Shown: piece after piece, positions 20,560 to 30,830 of the stretch | Position numbering within the stretch: the first letter of the stretch is position 1 | Layout: every line of letters begins with the position of its first letter | From: Prorocentrum cordatum | Taxonomy: Eukaryota; Sar; Dinophyceae; Prorocentrales; Prorocentraceae | Assembly (NCBI GenBank): GCA_963575745.1 | Contig: CAUYUJ010022059.1 | Span: 1,434,037-1,498,036, forward strand | Direction: 5' to 3' | DNA: 64,000 nt | The notes under the pieces: model-generated | What the model was told of the DNA's origin: nothing | What the model saw: the letters and a program-made list of their open reading frames with translations, nothing else | Databases searched by the model: none | Translations under genes and position numbers: made by a program

Positions 20560-22012
20560 AAAGGGCCCCCCCGCGATGCATCCGCCCGGGCCCGCCGAAA
20601 GCTTGGCCCTGGTTTTCAATGCATCCCCGTGGTGAGCCTGCACGGAAGGTCAATTTGCAACTGCGGCTGCCGCGGGGCGCAGACGGTGCAACGTATTTGG
20701 GAGATTTTTGCCACGCATGCCCAAGCAGCGGCCTTAGGGATATGGCCAACGACAGATTTTCATGGTCGACCTTGGCCAGCCGACACGATTCGCGAGATGC
20801 TCGCGGGCAAACCTCTTTTCAAGGATAGGGCAGGCGCCATGTGCCATGTCGCAGTGGTGGAGATAAGCTGTGACATGGATGAGCTTCCCAAAAGCTTTGG
20901 TCTGCCCGATTATCGAACGACGCACGGGCGCCTCAGATGTTTCAAGCCCCGTCGAGATTTCGTCAACTTTGCAACTAGAGGAAAGCGACGAACCCATGGT
21001 TGGTTTGAGCGAACCGCTGCGACTTGCCTGCAGGCCCACCGCGTGCCTCGAGATGGGTCAGCGTGGCTTCAGGATCAGATTTGTGATTGCACTGTGAGGT
21101 CCCACAAGAAGGGTGGCGTTGTATTCGATAAGAAACCCGGCAATCATATCCTTCCAAATGTTACGAGGGGAGACCGTTTAGAACCCAGTTTGAAAGGATG
21201 CCCTGATATTCTCAACGGGCAGAAGACTTCTGATTTTGCAGAGGCGATGCGGTTTATTCACACGCACAAAAAAAAACCCAAAGGCGGATTGAATTATATT
21301 TGCCGCCTTTTCCCCAACCCCTCGCTGCAGTGGGCGGGGGTTCCAGGACTCACGACGGACCATGTCCTCCTGGGCAGCATGCACTTCTTGGAGTTGGGTA
21401 TATTGGGATACTATGAAGGAAAAGTCATTTCTGAACTGGACAATGAAAAGTTTTTCGGCGATGACGAAGACGAGAAAGATTACACGGTGACGTCAATGAT
21501 GAAAGATTTCTACAGGAGGCACAACGCCCCAGACAACGACAGGCTGCCCGCATTGTCCTTCAAGGGCGTGATAAATGGTGATTTCCTGAAGTTGAAGGCA
21601 GGCAAAGCCAAAATATTATTACCCTTCTTTGTAGAGCTCCTGTCGAGGAAGGGCGGCGACGCCCTGATCAATGCAAGCGGGCATCGCGGGGACGAGGGCT
21701 CACAGTTACTAGGAGTTGGCGAGGCCCTGCTTGAGCTCTACGGCGTTTTGAAGTCGGAGCCGCGGCGTATGTCCGAGACAGCACTAGATCATTGCAGGGC
21801 CTGCGTGACCAGAATCATGGCTGGGTGGACTGCTGCGGGCTTGAGAGTCACCATGAAAGTGCACGCACTGGCTGAACATCTCTGCGATCAGATGGCATTC
21901 GCAGGCAATGCCACTTGGACTCACAATTATGCGGATGAGTCGTACAATGCGCAGGCCTCCGGCCCTTGCCGCCAGCCGATAGTGGAACACCTCATGAGAG
22001 AGGGTCGAAAGG
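20560..22012 (+). CDS. Main exon of an expanded dinoflagellate protein family (CxCGCRG)
   Basis: An uninterrupted frame of nearly 490 residues. Counting from the ATG at 20545: cysteine cluster CNCGCRG (38-44); EISCDMDELPKSFGLP (107-121); LTTDHVLLGSMHFLELG (269-285); acidic linker GDDEDEKD (305-312); KVHALAEHLCDQM (438-450); THNYADESYN (459-468). This order (CxCGCRG, G-D/D-W-like helix, D-H...MH-L-x-L-G, K-x-H, D-E-S) matches, as I recall it, a very abundant family of uncharacterised dinoflagellate proteins. The fragment at 4.0-4.3 kb belongs to the same family. Beyond residue ~488 the sequence becomes a GGA tract and reading on into it is not meaningful. The true 5' boundary is a splice acceptor somewhere in 20560-20640. 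A transposase-like D/H core has been on my mind but is not demonstrated. Confidence 0.75.
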
Positions 22013-22017
22013 AGGAT

Positions 22018-22022
22018 GGCGA

Positions 22023-22054
<32 letters not shown>

Positions 22055-22185
22055 GAGGAGGGAGGAGGAGGAGGAGGAGGAGGAGGAGCGAGGAGGAGGG
22101 GGAGGGGAAGGAGGATGAGGAGGAGGAGGACGAAGAGAGCAAGGAGGAGGAGCAACAACAGCAGCAGCAGCAGACGAAGTAGCAA
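22018..22185. repeat. GGA purine tract
   Basis: GAGGAGGAAGAGGAGGAGG directly after the last conserved codons of the family exon, ending in (CAACAG)n at 22150-22175. Confidence 0.9.
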
Positions 22186-22274
22186 CTGTAGCAGCATCGG
22201 CATCATCAACATCGACACCAGCAACAAGGGGCCCAGGCCCCAGGGCACCCCTGCGCGGTTCATAATAACGCAGA

Positions 22275-22512
22275 GTGATTGCACAAAGGGTTCCAAGAGA
22301 CACTGGAGGCTCCAAGTCTCAACAACGGGATGCTGCAGGATCGTTGGCCTGGAACCGATACAACAGCGTCGAGTGCGAGAGCTTGGGGGCCCCCCAGGGG
22401 GTGGCGGATAACAATGCCAAGGAACGGGGCAACAACGTTGAGCGCACGCAATTTATCGAACGCTTCCTTGTCAAATGGTACTTGCAGCACTTGCTCGAAA
22501 GAGGTCGCTAAT
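22275..22512 (+). other. Possible 3' exon
   Basis: One plus frame reads AWNRYNSVECESLGAPQG and NNVERTQFIERFLVKWYLQH to TAA at 22512. Two other frames are also open. It could be the 3' end of the preceding gene; not demonstrated. Confidence 0.25.
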
Positions 22513-22739
22513 AAAAACAAGAAGTGCCACGCCTGCATCGATAGGGGGAGGGGGAGGGGGGCGCAAAAGAGCGCGGGGCGGCTGCGGTCCTCGCGATGCT
22601 CGGAGATGTGGCCGGTGCTGGCGTCGTTCCCCGGGCACCCGCGAGTTTGGACCTACCAGGGCGACCTCGTGAGCCTCGCAAGGGGCCTCGGGGACCTCGT
22701 CGGGGACCTTGGGGACCTACCTCCTCTTCTCTCTTGTTT

Positions 22740-22740
<1 letters not shown>

Positions 22741-22799
<59 letters not shown>

Positions 22800-22825
22800 C
22801 TCTCATTGTTGTTGTTGTTGTTTTT

Positions 22826-22877
<52 letters not shown>

Positions 22878-23065
22878 CCTCGGACCTGCGAGCCTAGGTT
22901 TGGCCTTTTCCCCCTGCCTCCTTCTCCTGCTCCTCCTCCTCCTCCTCCTACCTCCTCCTCCCCTCCCCCTCCTGGTCCTCCTCCTCCTCCTCGCCCCTCC
23001 TCCTCTTCCTTCTCCTCCTCCTGCTTCTCCTTCTCCTCCTCCTTCTCCCCCCCCTCCTCCTCCAA
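22741..23065. repeat. (CT)n dinucleotide and CCT tracts
   Basis: (CT)n at about 22741-22805 and 22830-22873, separated by (GTT)n and poly-T, then CCTCCTCC sequence to 23065. Confidence 0.95.
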
Positions 23066-23084
23066 CCATGGCCTCTGCCCTCCG

Positions 23085-23430
23085 CGTGCCCATATGTCGG
23101 TGCACCTCTCACGGGGATCGTGGCCCCTATAGGGAGCTCCACCTAAGGCCCCAGTGGCACTGCTCCTATGGCGGACCCGCGCCCACGTTGGCACACCGCT
23201 CACGAGGATCGCGGTGCCATGAGGAGCTCCACCGATCGGCGCCAGCGGCGCCGCTTCCATGGCCGACCCGTGCCCATTTCGGCACACCCCTCGGGGATTC
23301 CAGCGGCGGCGATCCCGTGGCCGGCCGGCGCCCATGTCGACGCGCCCCTCACGAGGCTCGTGGCCACATGGGAAGTTTCACCGAAGGCTCGGGCGGACCG
23401 CGCCACGAGAATCGCGGCCCCATATACATG
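23085..23430 (+). repeat. R90 repeat, about four units
   Basis: Units with CGGTGCACCTCTCACGGGGA, TCGTGGCCCC, GGGAGCTCCACC and AAGGCCCCAGTGGC. A fifth fragment (TTTCGGCACGTCCCTCACG) follows at 23590 after a microsatellite. Confidence 0.85.
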
Positions 23431-23439
23431 CATAGTAAA

Positions 23440-23575
23440 CGCATGCATGCATGCATAATCTAAATGTACACGTAGTTTTGCATGTGTATACATATATTTA
23501 TCCATATATATATACACACATATAGGTACATACACATATATATATATATATATATATATACACATTCATGCATAC
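23440..23575. repeat. (TA)n/(CATA)n microsatellite
   Basis: GCATGCATGCATGC, then CATATATATATACACAC runs inserted between R90 units. Confidence 0.95.
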
Positions 23576-23859
23576 TATGGCGTATCCGCTCCTATTTCGG
23601 CACGTCCCTCACGAGGATCAGAGGAAGAAGCCTGCGTCGTGTGAGACGCGCGTCGAATATCGAAGCTTTTCTTGCGTTTTGGGCGCATTGTTCTCCCTCG
23701 CTTGATCCCCGGGGGTCGGAGGCTCACCTTATGGTGTCGGAGGCCGTCTCAGGGCATCACGGAAGCCACCCCAGGGCATCGAAAGCCCTCTCAGAGAATT
23801 TTCTTCCACAGCCGATTGGGCTGAAGCCGCGAGAATTTTAGGCGCTCGGCGTGGAGGGT

Positions 23860-24010
23860 GGGGAGGCGGAGGAGGAGGAGGAGGAGGGGGGGGAAGAGGG
23901 GGGGGAGGAGGAGGAAGAAGAGGAAGGGGCGGAGGAGGAGAAGGAGGGGGAGGAGGAGGAGGACAAGGAGGAACATGAAAGAGGCGGACGATAAGAGGAG
24001 GGCGAAAACG
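23860..24010. repeat. GGA purine tract
   Basis: GGAGGAGGAGGAGG sequence; reads as CCT on minus. Confidence 0.9.
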
Positions 24011-24446
24011 AAACCGAGGACGTGGGTGAGAATGATGACGAAAAGGCGGCGGGGGAGGTCGGTGGTCCGGAGGAGACCTTCGAAGGTTCTCGGGAGGCGC
24101 TGCGAGGCCCATGCGGGCCATAGCACCACCATGAGCCCCGACGAGGTCCCCGAAGTCACCCGGGGGGGAGGGGATGAGGGGGAAAATGAGGGCGAGGTGG
24201 AGAAAGGACACAAGGAACCGCCACCCGCCCCCGTCATCCAGGGGCGTTTGAGCTCGATACGCGGGGGGGGGGGGGGGCATTTGAGCTCGACGCCGTGCCC
24301 CTCCTTTTGGCGCGGGGCCGCGAAGGCGAGCGACGTCGATCCTCTGTTGTATGACCCAGTGGGAAATGCAAAGACAGCCGGGCTCCCCCCTTCTGAAACA
24401 CGCGGGAAAGGCGGATGCTGATTGGGGGGTAACGCATCAAAACCAC

Positions 24447-24467
24447 CCGTAGGGATTTTGGCTCAAG
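24447..24467 (+). promoter_or_regulatory. Relict dinoflagellate spliced leader
   Basis: The 21 bases begin CCGTAGGG and end ATTTTGGCTCAAG. Against the conserved dinoflagellate leader (CCGTAGCC then ATTTTGGCTCAAG) only the two bases after CCGTAG differ, giving 19 of 21 matches. It stops two bases before an ATG at 24470. The leader is normally added in trans to mRNA and is not encoded next to genes, so its genomic presence marks a reverse-transcribed, reinserted mRNA. Confidence 0.85.
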
Positions 24468-24469
24468 CC

Positions 24470-25483
24470 ATGGCTTTTCGGCATGACCCTCGGTCGGCCT
24501 GCTTCGCCCCGATTGTCAATCCTGTCACGGGGGTTTTGAATTATCCCTGGTTTGCGGATGGCGGCCGATCGATCGAGTGGGTGGTCGCGGAGGTCTGGCT
24601 GCACCGCCACCGCCAGCGCCAGCTGGAAGGCTGCGAGGTCCCGACGCCGTTCGACGAGAGCGACGCCCACGTGAGAGCGGCGGTCGACGACGTGGCGAGC
24701 GACGGGCGGCTTGGCGGCCGCATCACCGTCGACGACGCGGACGGCTGCGTCGACGCGGGCGGCATCGACGTTGGCGGCGGCATCGACGCGGGCATCGGCA
24801 CGCACGTCGACGGCACCGACGTGGACGGCGGCATCGAGACGGGCGTCGGCACGCACGTCGACGGCACCGACGTGGATGGCGGCATCGAGACGGGCGTCGG
24901 CGCGCAAGACAACGGCATCGACGCGGGCGCCGGCATCGATCCCGACACGGGCGTCGGCGCGCAGGACGACGGCATCGACGTGAGCGGCGGCGTCGACGCG
25001 GGCGTCGGCGCATGCGACGGCATCGACGCGGGCGACAGCATCAAGATGGACAGGGGCCGGTTCGCCGATGCACTGGACGTCGACGAGCTGATCGCAGACA
25101 GCGAGGATCTCGACATCGATCGTCAGGACGTGCTGCCCCCGCGGCAGCGCCGCCCACGTTGGAGGCTCGGGGTCCTGACGTCGAAGGCCGTCGACACAGG
25201 CAACGACGGCGTCGACGCGGGCGGCGCCGACGCGAGCGTCGACGCGGACGGCGGCGTCGAGACGAGCGTCGGCGCGGGCATCGACGTGGGCGGCGGGATC
25301 GCGCAGGACGACGGCATCGACATCGGCGCGGGCATTCACGCGGGCATCGTCGTGGTCGACGGCGGCATCGAGTTGAACGGCGGCGCGCAGTGCGGCGGCA
25401 TCGACGCGAGGGGCGGCGTGGGCACGGACATCGACGCGGGCGGCATCGAAAGCAGGTTCGCCGACGCGATCGACGTCGACTAG
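24470..25483 (+). CDS. Retrogene-like 337-residue protein with Gly-Ile-Asp repeats
   Basis: ATG follows the relict leader with CC between them; the frame runs without interruption to TAG at 25483. Residues 1-95 have normal composition (AFRHDPRSACFAPIVNPVTG, GRSIEWVVAEVWLHRHRQ). From about residue 96 the chain is built of short Gly/Ile-Val/Asp units such as GGIDVGGGIDAGIG; a 17-residue unit GTHVDGTDVDGGIETGV occurs twice in a row. A non-repeat island (RFADALDVDELIADSEDLD, about 197-215) is echoed at the very C-terminus by RFADAIDVD. The acidic, glycine-rich periodicity recalls extended or beta-solenoid repeats, but the spacing is not the RTX nonapeptide. The minus strand is also open across the array, a by-product of GACGCGGGC-type units; the leader and the N-terminal composition favour plus. 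Intronless, unlike the other gene pieces, as expected of a retrocopy. Confidence 0.7.
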   Translation: MAFRHDPRSACFAPIVNPVTGVLNYPWFADGGRSIEWVVAEVWLHRHRQRQLEGCEVPTPFDESDAHVRAAVDDVASDGRLGGRITVDDADGCVDAGGIDVGGGIDAGIGTHVDGTDVDGGIETGVGTHVDGTDVDGGIETGVGAQDNGIDAGAGIDPDTGVGAQDDGIDVSGGVDAGVGACDGIDAGDSIKMDRGRFADALDVDELIADSEDLDIDRQDVLPPRQRRPRWRLGVLTSKAVDTGNDGVDAGGADASVDADGGVETSVGAGIDVGGGIAQDDGIDIGAGIHAGIVVVDGGIELNGGAQCGGIDARGGVGTDIDAGGIESRFADAIDVD

Positions 25484-25744
25484 AGCTGAGCGTCGCCTCC
25501 CTGCCTCAAACTCTTCCTCCCTCACCCTCGATCAGGATCCTCGCTATCCTTCCACCCTCGCCGCCGCCATCACCTCCGCCCTCATCTCACCTCCACCCTC
25601 ACCTCCACCATCAGCTCCTCCACCTCTCACCTCGAGAGCCGCCAGCTGCAGCCGACGCACGCTGGTTGAGAGCAGATCTGCTCACGTGTATTCTAATACA
25701 CGGATGTGTACGTCTAGAATCTGCAGTTCCACGTGCACGTGGAA

Positions 25745-25855
25745 ACAGTAAAGACGGTCGTCGTCGTCGTCGTCGATCGTCTTCGTCGTCGTCGATCGAT
25801 GTCGTCGTCGATCGTCGTCGTCGTCGGCGCCGGCGTCGGGGCCGGCGCTTGGGGG
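25745..25855. repeat. (CGT)n/(CGATCGT)n tract
   Basis: GTCGTCGTCGTCGTCGATCG repeats. Just upstream are the palindrome TTCCACGTGCACGTGGAA (about 25727) and the small hairpin GTGTATTCTAATACAC. Confidence 0.85.
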
Positions 25856-25887
25856 CGCAGGTGTTTTCAAACCCACTGCCACGCGGA

Positions 25888-25937
25888 GCATCTTCGTACA
25901 TCGACCTGGTAACTACCAGGTCGATGTGCGAAGATGC
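25888..25937. repeat. 50-bp near-perfect palindrome
   Basis: A 24-base arm beginning GCATCTTCG and ending CCTGGTA is followed by AC and its reverse complement, with a single non-matching pair (T against G). This is well beyond chance for unique sequence. Confidence 0.95.
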
Positions 25938-26079
25938 TTGGGTTCTGCGCAGGTTCGGGATCTGCCTGATCGCGCATGTCTTGCAGTCAGCATACTCTGG
26001 CGGGGTGCTCTGGGGGCGCGAGGCGCACTGGAAGGGCGGGGGGGTCGATTGAGGGAGCGGCCCCACCGCGCTGACCCAA

Positions 26080-26262
26080 TATTCTATAGAGGGCCGACGC
26101 TGTTAACATCACGACGTCAGATGTCCGCCGCAGTATTCTATAGAGGGCCGACGCTGTTAACATCGCGACGTCAGATGTCCGCCGCAGTATTCTATAGAGG
26201 GCCGACGCTGCAATGCGACGTCAGATGTCCGCCGCAGTATTCTATAGTGGGCCGATGCCCGC
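26080..26262 (+). repeat. 54-bp tandem repeat, 3.4 copies
   Basis: TATTCTATAGAGGGCCGACG starts at 26080, 26134, 26188 and 26238 (periods 54, 54, 50), each followed by CTGTTAACATC (first two copies) and ACGTCAGATGTCCGCCGCAG. Confidence 0.95.
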
Positions 26263-26289
26263 CGCGTCATGTTCAGACGCCTGATTGCT

Positions 26290-26400
26290 CCCCCCCCTGC
26301 TCACACACTCAGGCACGGACGCGCGCGCGCACGCACTCACGCACTCAGGCACACACGCACACGCATTCACACACTCAAGCACACTCGACCCCAGTGACTT
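26290..26400. repeat. (CACACTCA/CGCACTCA)n repeat
   Basis: Degenerate CACACTCAGGCAC/ACGCACTCACGC units. Confidence 0.8.
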
Positions 26401-26654
26401 CTCCGGGGACCCCGGCGACGACCTCCCCTCAGCCCCCACTCTCCCCTCCTCCGCCTCCTCCGTTGGCACCTCCGTCGGGGCGCGCTCCGCCCCGCCATTG
26501 GCCGCGAGCCGATGTGCGTCGCGATCGTTGGAAATATCCCCTCTCGCTCACGCGTGGCTCTCAGAGTGGACGTGCATGAGTGTACAGTGATCTACGACGA
26601 CTAGCCAGATGCGGTTGAAATGGCGCTCCATTGATGCCGCGTATAGTAGACATG

Positions 26655-27030
26655 TATGTCTGTAGGCGTGTATGCATGCATAGACGTATGTATGTATGCA
26701 TGTCTGTCTGTATGTATGTGTATGTATGTATGTGTGTATGTATGCATGTGTGTATGTATGTATGTATGTGTGTATGTATGTGTGTATGTATGTGTGTATG
26801 TGTGTAAGTGTATGCATGTGCGTATGTATGTGTGTAATGTATGCATGTATGTATGTATGTAGGTAGGTATTTATGTATGTATGTAGGTATGTAGGTAGGT
26901 GGGTATGTCGGTATGTAGGTATGTAGGTATGTAGGTATGTAGGTATGTATGTATGTATGTATGTATGCATGTAATTCGTTATATATGCATGTATGTATGT
27001 TCGTATGCATGTGTGCACATGATACGCATA
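26655..27030. repeat. (GTAT)n microsatellite
   Basis: TATGTATGTATGTGTGTATG and GTAGGTATGTAGG runs. No gene between 26400 and 27030. Confidence 0.95.
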
Positions 27031-27959
27031 CATATTTTATACATGCATCCCCTCTCCGTTCCTAAGCGTTGGGATGTCTAACAACTAGTTGAAACATAAT
27101 GTTTCAATAACTTGGAGCTGCACGGCTTCAAGCAATAGTCGCGTGGGCCACACCGTGCAGCTGAGTACTATTGCGCATGCGATCGGGAAAGAAAAAACCG
27201 CCGCGGGCATTCCCATCCCCTGTGCACGTCGATCGGTGGCGGTTTGTATGTGCTGTTAACTATATATGTATACACATGCTCCTTCTCCCCATTTGCGACG
27301 CGACCGAGTGGTCGATCCCCTTTTGACACGGAGGTTTATACATAACCTCCGCCTGGAGGATGGAACCTGTTGCGGGCGGGCGCACAGGAGAATGACGTGC
27401 ACGCCATTTGAATTATGCACGGCGCGAGGCGCATGCACCTTCGGAGATGAAATGGCGCGCCCGCGCGTTTAATGACATCTAAACCCCTGTCCCTCCGCGA
27501 TGTCCTGTCTGTGCCCGTAACAACTGCTGGACGACTGTCAATCTTGCTAGCCATTAGATCATGACCCCGTAGGGAGCTCCACCGAAGGCCCCAGTGGTGG
27601 CGTTCGCATGCGGTTCCACCCCCAATTCGGCACACCCCTCCCTCGCCCCTCCTTCCGTTAATGATCACGCCAAGGGAAGGGGGGGGATGCGGCCCCCGAC
27701 GCACGAGGTCTGCTCGATCCCCAGACGTCCGATGTTTTCATTTTTCAAAACGCGACCCTCGAAGTCCTGATAGGAAACATGAGTCATCGATCTGTGGGTT
27801 GATTTTTGACTGCCCTGGGGCCCGCGGGAACGGGGCCCCTAGAGGACGAAGTTCGTCCAACGTCGGAGGAGGGGCAGCCCTTGCGGACATCGTGGATCGG
27901 CCCTCTACCGCATCGACGGGATGAGGTGGCCGGCGCCGTAACCGCATGCTACCCGCACG
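27031..27959. other. Mixed interval with one R90 copy, no supported gene
   Basis: One R90 unit lies at about 27563-27640 (CCCCGTAGGGAGCTCCACCG, AAGGCCCCAGTGG, GTTCGCATGCG). At 27820-27870 GCCCTGGGGC...CCCCTAGAGGAC resembles 9240-9275. Short frames at 27266-27470 are not convincing. Confidence 0.5.
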
Positions 27960-28720
27960 TATAATTAACTCACATAACTTCCAGGATCTCGTGAAAACTC
28001 TGCGAAATCCTATAGAATTCGCGCGAAAAACAGAACCTTCCGCTCCATCCGAATGGACGGCGTGGAGGGTGGAGGCCCAGGGTGCTAACACCCAGGCACC
28101 AGAAGCAACGACTGCAGGGCCTGGCCGCTAGGGCGAACAAGCGCAGGCATCCCCCCAACTGGCCAAGGCTTTATTCAGGGAGGAAAACCTTTTACACGGC
28201 CCGTGGACAGCCTCCAACTGGGGCTCGAAGATGGCATGGGGGCCTCATGCGGCCACCGCGCAGGGCTCAAACAATCGACGCGGGCGAAACTTCGCCCAGT
28301 CGGCAACAAACCCCGCAAACATGCAAGGGCGCCTCCTGCCATGAAGCGCGCGAGGCATGGGCCTCCTTGCCCGATGTCCAACGGGACACCCTGGTCGACA
28401 AAAGCAGCTCGTAAATATACATGCGCAAAGACGCTGGAGAGGATCCCGGTCTGTCATTTTACAAGATGCGCGACGGAGAGATCGGTCGCTCTTAGGCACC
28501 CTGCAATCTGGTCATGCGAACTGTCGCAGACGCGCATGATCCCTCAGAGGCCCGCGCGGCCCCGCCAGAGGGCCAAGTATACGAGTCGGCGCGACAACGC
28601 CTCCTTTGCGGAAATCGGCACTGGTCGAATCCATTTCTCGGTCAATGGACATGGCGTGTTGACGTTTTATTTGGACGGCCTATCTGCGCGTGCGGTTTGC
28701 GATCCGTGCGTTACTCGCCG
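27960..28720 (+). pseudogene. Possible decayed coding region
   Basis: Pieces in different plus frames look protein-like: DLVKTLRNPIEFARKTEP after an ACTTCCAG acceptor (27985), then ARANKRRHPPNWPRLYSGRK and EAREAWASLPDVQRDTLVDK (about 28130-28405), then GQVYESARQRLLCGNRHW (28575 on). In-frame stops at about 28414 and 28494 interrupt the same frame. Codon bias is weak. No family recognised. Confidence 0.25.
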
Positions 28721-29700
28721 CCCCCGGCCGTAAATTGCAAATGCGTCGCACATCCCAGCGCGTTGTGCATGTGCTGTTCCTGGGTGCGCCGACGACATTT
28801 CCTCCGTCGCGAAACCTCGTTTTGGCGCGCGTGCGCAATGTCGTTCGCCCCCGAAAAAAAGGGGCGGCGGCGCGAAACGCGAGTGGAGTTCGCCTGCCCC
28901 GAGTAACCTGCGACGCAAAGAATGTCGCAAATTGCAGGCCGGCCCATGTCCAAACCGTGAACATCATGGCGTCGCTGCAAGAGCGCGCGCGGAATGGTTG
29001 CGCGGGCGCCGCCCAGACACGTCGCGTCTCCGCGTTGCGCCCGCCAGTGCTCCGAGCGAGCCGAACCCCGCGGCCCCGCGCGGAGCCTGCCAGTTCGCGG
29101 GGCGAGCCCTGCGCGACCCCAATGCGGGCCAAACGAAACCCCGCCCGGGCCCCGCGGAGAAGCGCGCGAACCCGAGAGACCCGCGGGCGCAATTGCCGCC
29201 GGCTTTCCGCGGACCTGGACGCAGGACATATTTTCTCGTGGGCGACGTTGGCGCTGCCGGAACTCCCCCACAAACAATGCTTCTCATACTTTGCAGATCG
29301 CAAGCGGAACCGAACAGGCAGGCGCACTATCTAGATGCCGCCCTGCCCCCCGCGCGCGAAACCCGCGCCGGCCCCGCCGGGCCCAGCGCGCATTTCGCCC
29401 GGGGCTTGCGCGGGGTTTCCCGCAATTTCGCTCGGGCCTCGCGGGCACGTTCGCGCGCCGCGCGCGAACCCATGTTGGTTTCGGAGATGTTGACAAACAG
29501 GCGCGGGGCTCGCGCGCAAGCCGGCTGGGGCTCGCGCGCTGCCCGAGCGAAGCACGCGCGGGCTCGCGCTCAGCTCGCGCGGAACTCATCGCGCGGAGGC
29601 CGCGTGGAGCGCTGGCGGGCCTCGGGGGCTGCCGGCGCCGCGAGGCGCCGATGGGCCGCGCGATCGGCGGCGCGACGAGACGTCTCACGCCACTGATGTG
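28720..29700. other. GC-rich interval, no supported gene
   Basis: Very GC-rich, with recurring GCGCGCGAAACCCGCG-like and GCGCGGGGC motifs. Long frames on both strands are Arg/Ala/Pro-rich by composition and are not called. Confidence 0.55.
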
Positions 29701-29727
29701 CGCCAGCTGGGCTGCCGCAGATGATGC

Positions 29728-30563
29728 ATTCCGCCGCCCACTTGGGGGCCCGGCCCGGACGGCGGGGGGGGGGCCCGGGGGCCGCCCGATCGCGCCAGGA
29801 AGGGACAGAGGACCCCAAAACATACCAAGAAGGCCCCGGGAGGGAGGCCCTGGGCGACGAGCCGCAGAAAGCTTGATCCAAAGCGCTCGCGCCAGCCTCC
29901 AGGCGGCCCAAGGGGCCCCCAGGACGCTTCAGGAAAACCCTTAGACGCGCCCCAGGACGGCCTCCAGACGCAAAAACCGCACCATTCCCTACGGGCATCG
30001 CGCGCGTTTCGCAGATTCGCCACTCGCGCGGCCACAGCGTCCGCTGTGACCCAGGAAGCCTCCCAGATCGCCCCAGGACGACCCGAGAAGCCCCCGAGAG
30101 CGCTGCCGGACGACCCAAGAAGAACCCGCGACCGCTCAAGCAGACCCCAAGACGGCCCAGGGGGGCCCAGGACAGCCCCAAGAGGGGACCCAGAGGGGGA
30201 TCTCGAACGGACATTTCGAGCCCTCGGCGCGGAAGCGCCCCCCGGCTGCCCAAGGAAGCCCCCGACAGGCCCCCGGGGGTGCTCCGAGAGGCACCCAGAA
30301 AATACGCACCAAGAGGCTCCGACGAGGCCCCCGAGCGGCGCAAAAACTGCGCCCCAAACGCCCCCGAGACGCCTCCCACGAGACCCTATCTGCCACCCGC
30401 GGGGCGTCCGACCCGCAACCTGGGCACGGCGGCGGGATCTGCAGGAAGCCATTCGACAATCAAAAGAGCTCCAAGAAACCACCAAGGGACGACCAAGAAG
30501 AAACCAGCAGCAACGCACAACAAAGGCTGGTCCCCAATGTGGTCGGCGGTGTGGCGTACGTCT
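29728..30563 (+). mobile_element. Element with TIR-like ends and CCAAGACGGCC modules (copy C)
   Basis: The right end GGTCGGCGG-TGTGGCGTA (30541-30558) matches the right ends of the elements at 36.1-38.0 and 40.6-42.0 kb (GGTCGGCGGATGTGGCGTAAG). The left end ATTCCGCCGCCCACTTG (29728-29744) is a diverged match to their left end ATCCGCCGACCCCTTG. Inside are three modules in fixed order: S1 at about 29949 (AGACGCAAAAACCGCACC ... TTCGCAGATTCGCC), S2 at about 30180 (CCAAGAGGGGACCCAGAGGG ... TTTCGAGCCCTCGGC) and S3 at about 30366 (CCACGAGACC ... GGCGGGATCTGC ... CCATTCGACAA), embedded in CCAAGACGGCC units. No coding capacity is evident, so a non-autonomous element or structured repeat. Confidence 0.5.
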
Positions 30564-30599
30564 GAGAATCTACGTCGACGCGTATATGGCGATGGTCAG

Positions 30600-30830
30600 C
30601 TTGCTTGGACTGCAACAGCGTGTGTCTAGGGGGCACTGTGAAAGGCGAAGTTGGATGGGCTTTGAAGCGAGCGGCGGCGGGGCTCAGCAGGCCGATCTGG
30701 GGTCTCGTCGGCGTTGGAGCCGCCATCTCGGCCCTCGAAGAACTTGGACCGCCGCGCTCTTGTATTACCGACGATCAAGTCCGAGCTCGCCTCTTCGCAG
30801 TCACGGCTGGCGTTGTGCCTCTGCGTGGCG
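30600..30830 (+). other. Protein-like plus frame upstream of a minisatellite
   Basis: The frame reads TVKGEVGWALKRAAAGLSRP, then IWGLVGVGAAISALEELG and ITDDQVRARLFAVTAG before sliding into Pro/Gly repeat. Could be an exon; no splice evidence. Confidence 0.25.

Noticed and set aside
24437-25525. 362-codon minus-strand frame rich in Val-Asp-Ala
   Set aside because: Mirror of the GGCGTCGACGCG repeat units; the relict leader and ordinary N-terminal composition support the plus frame.
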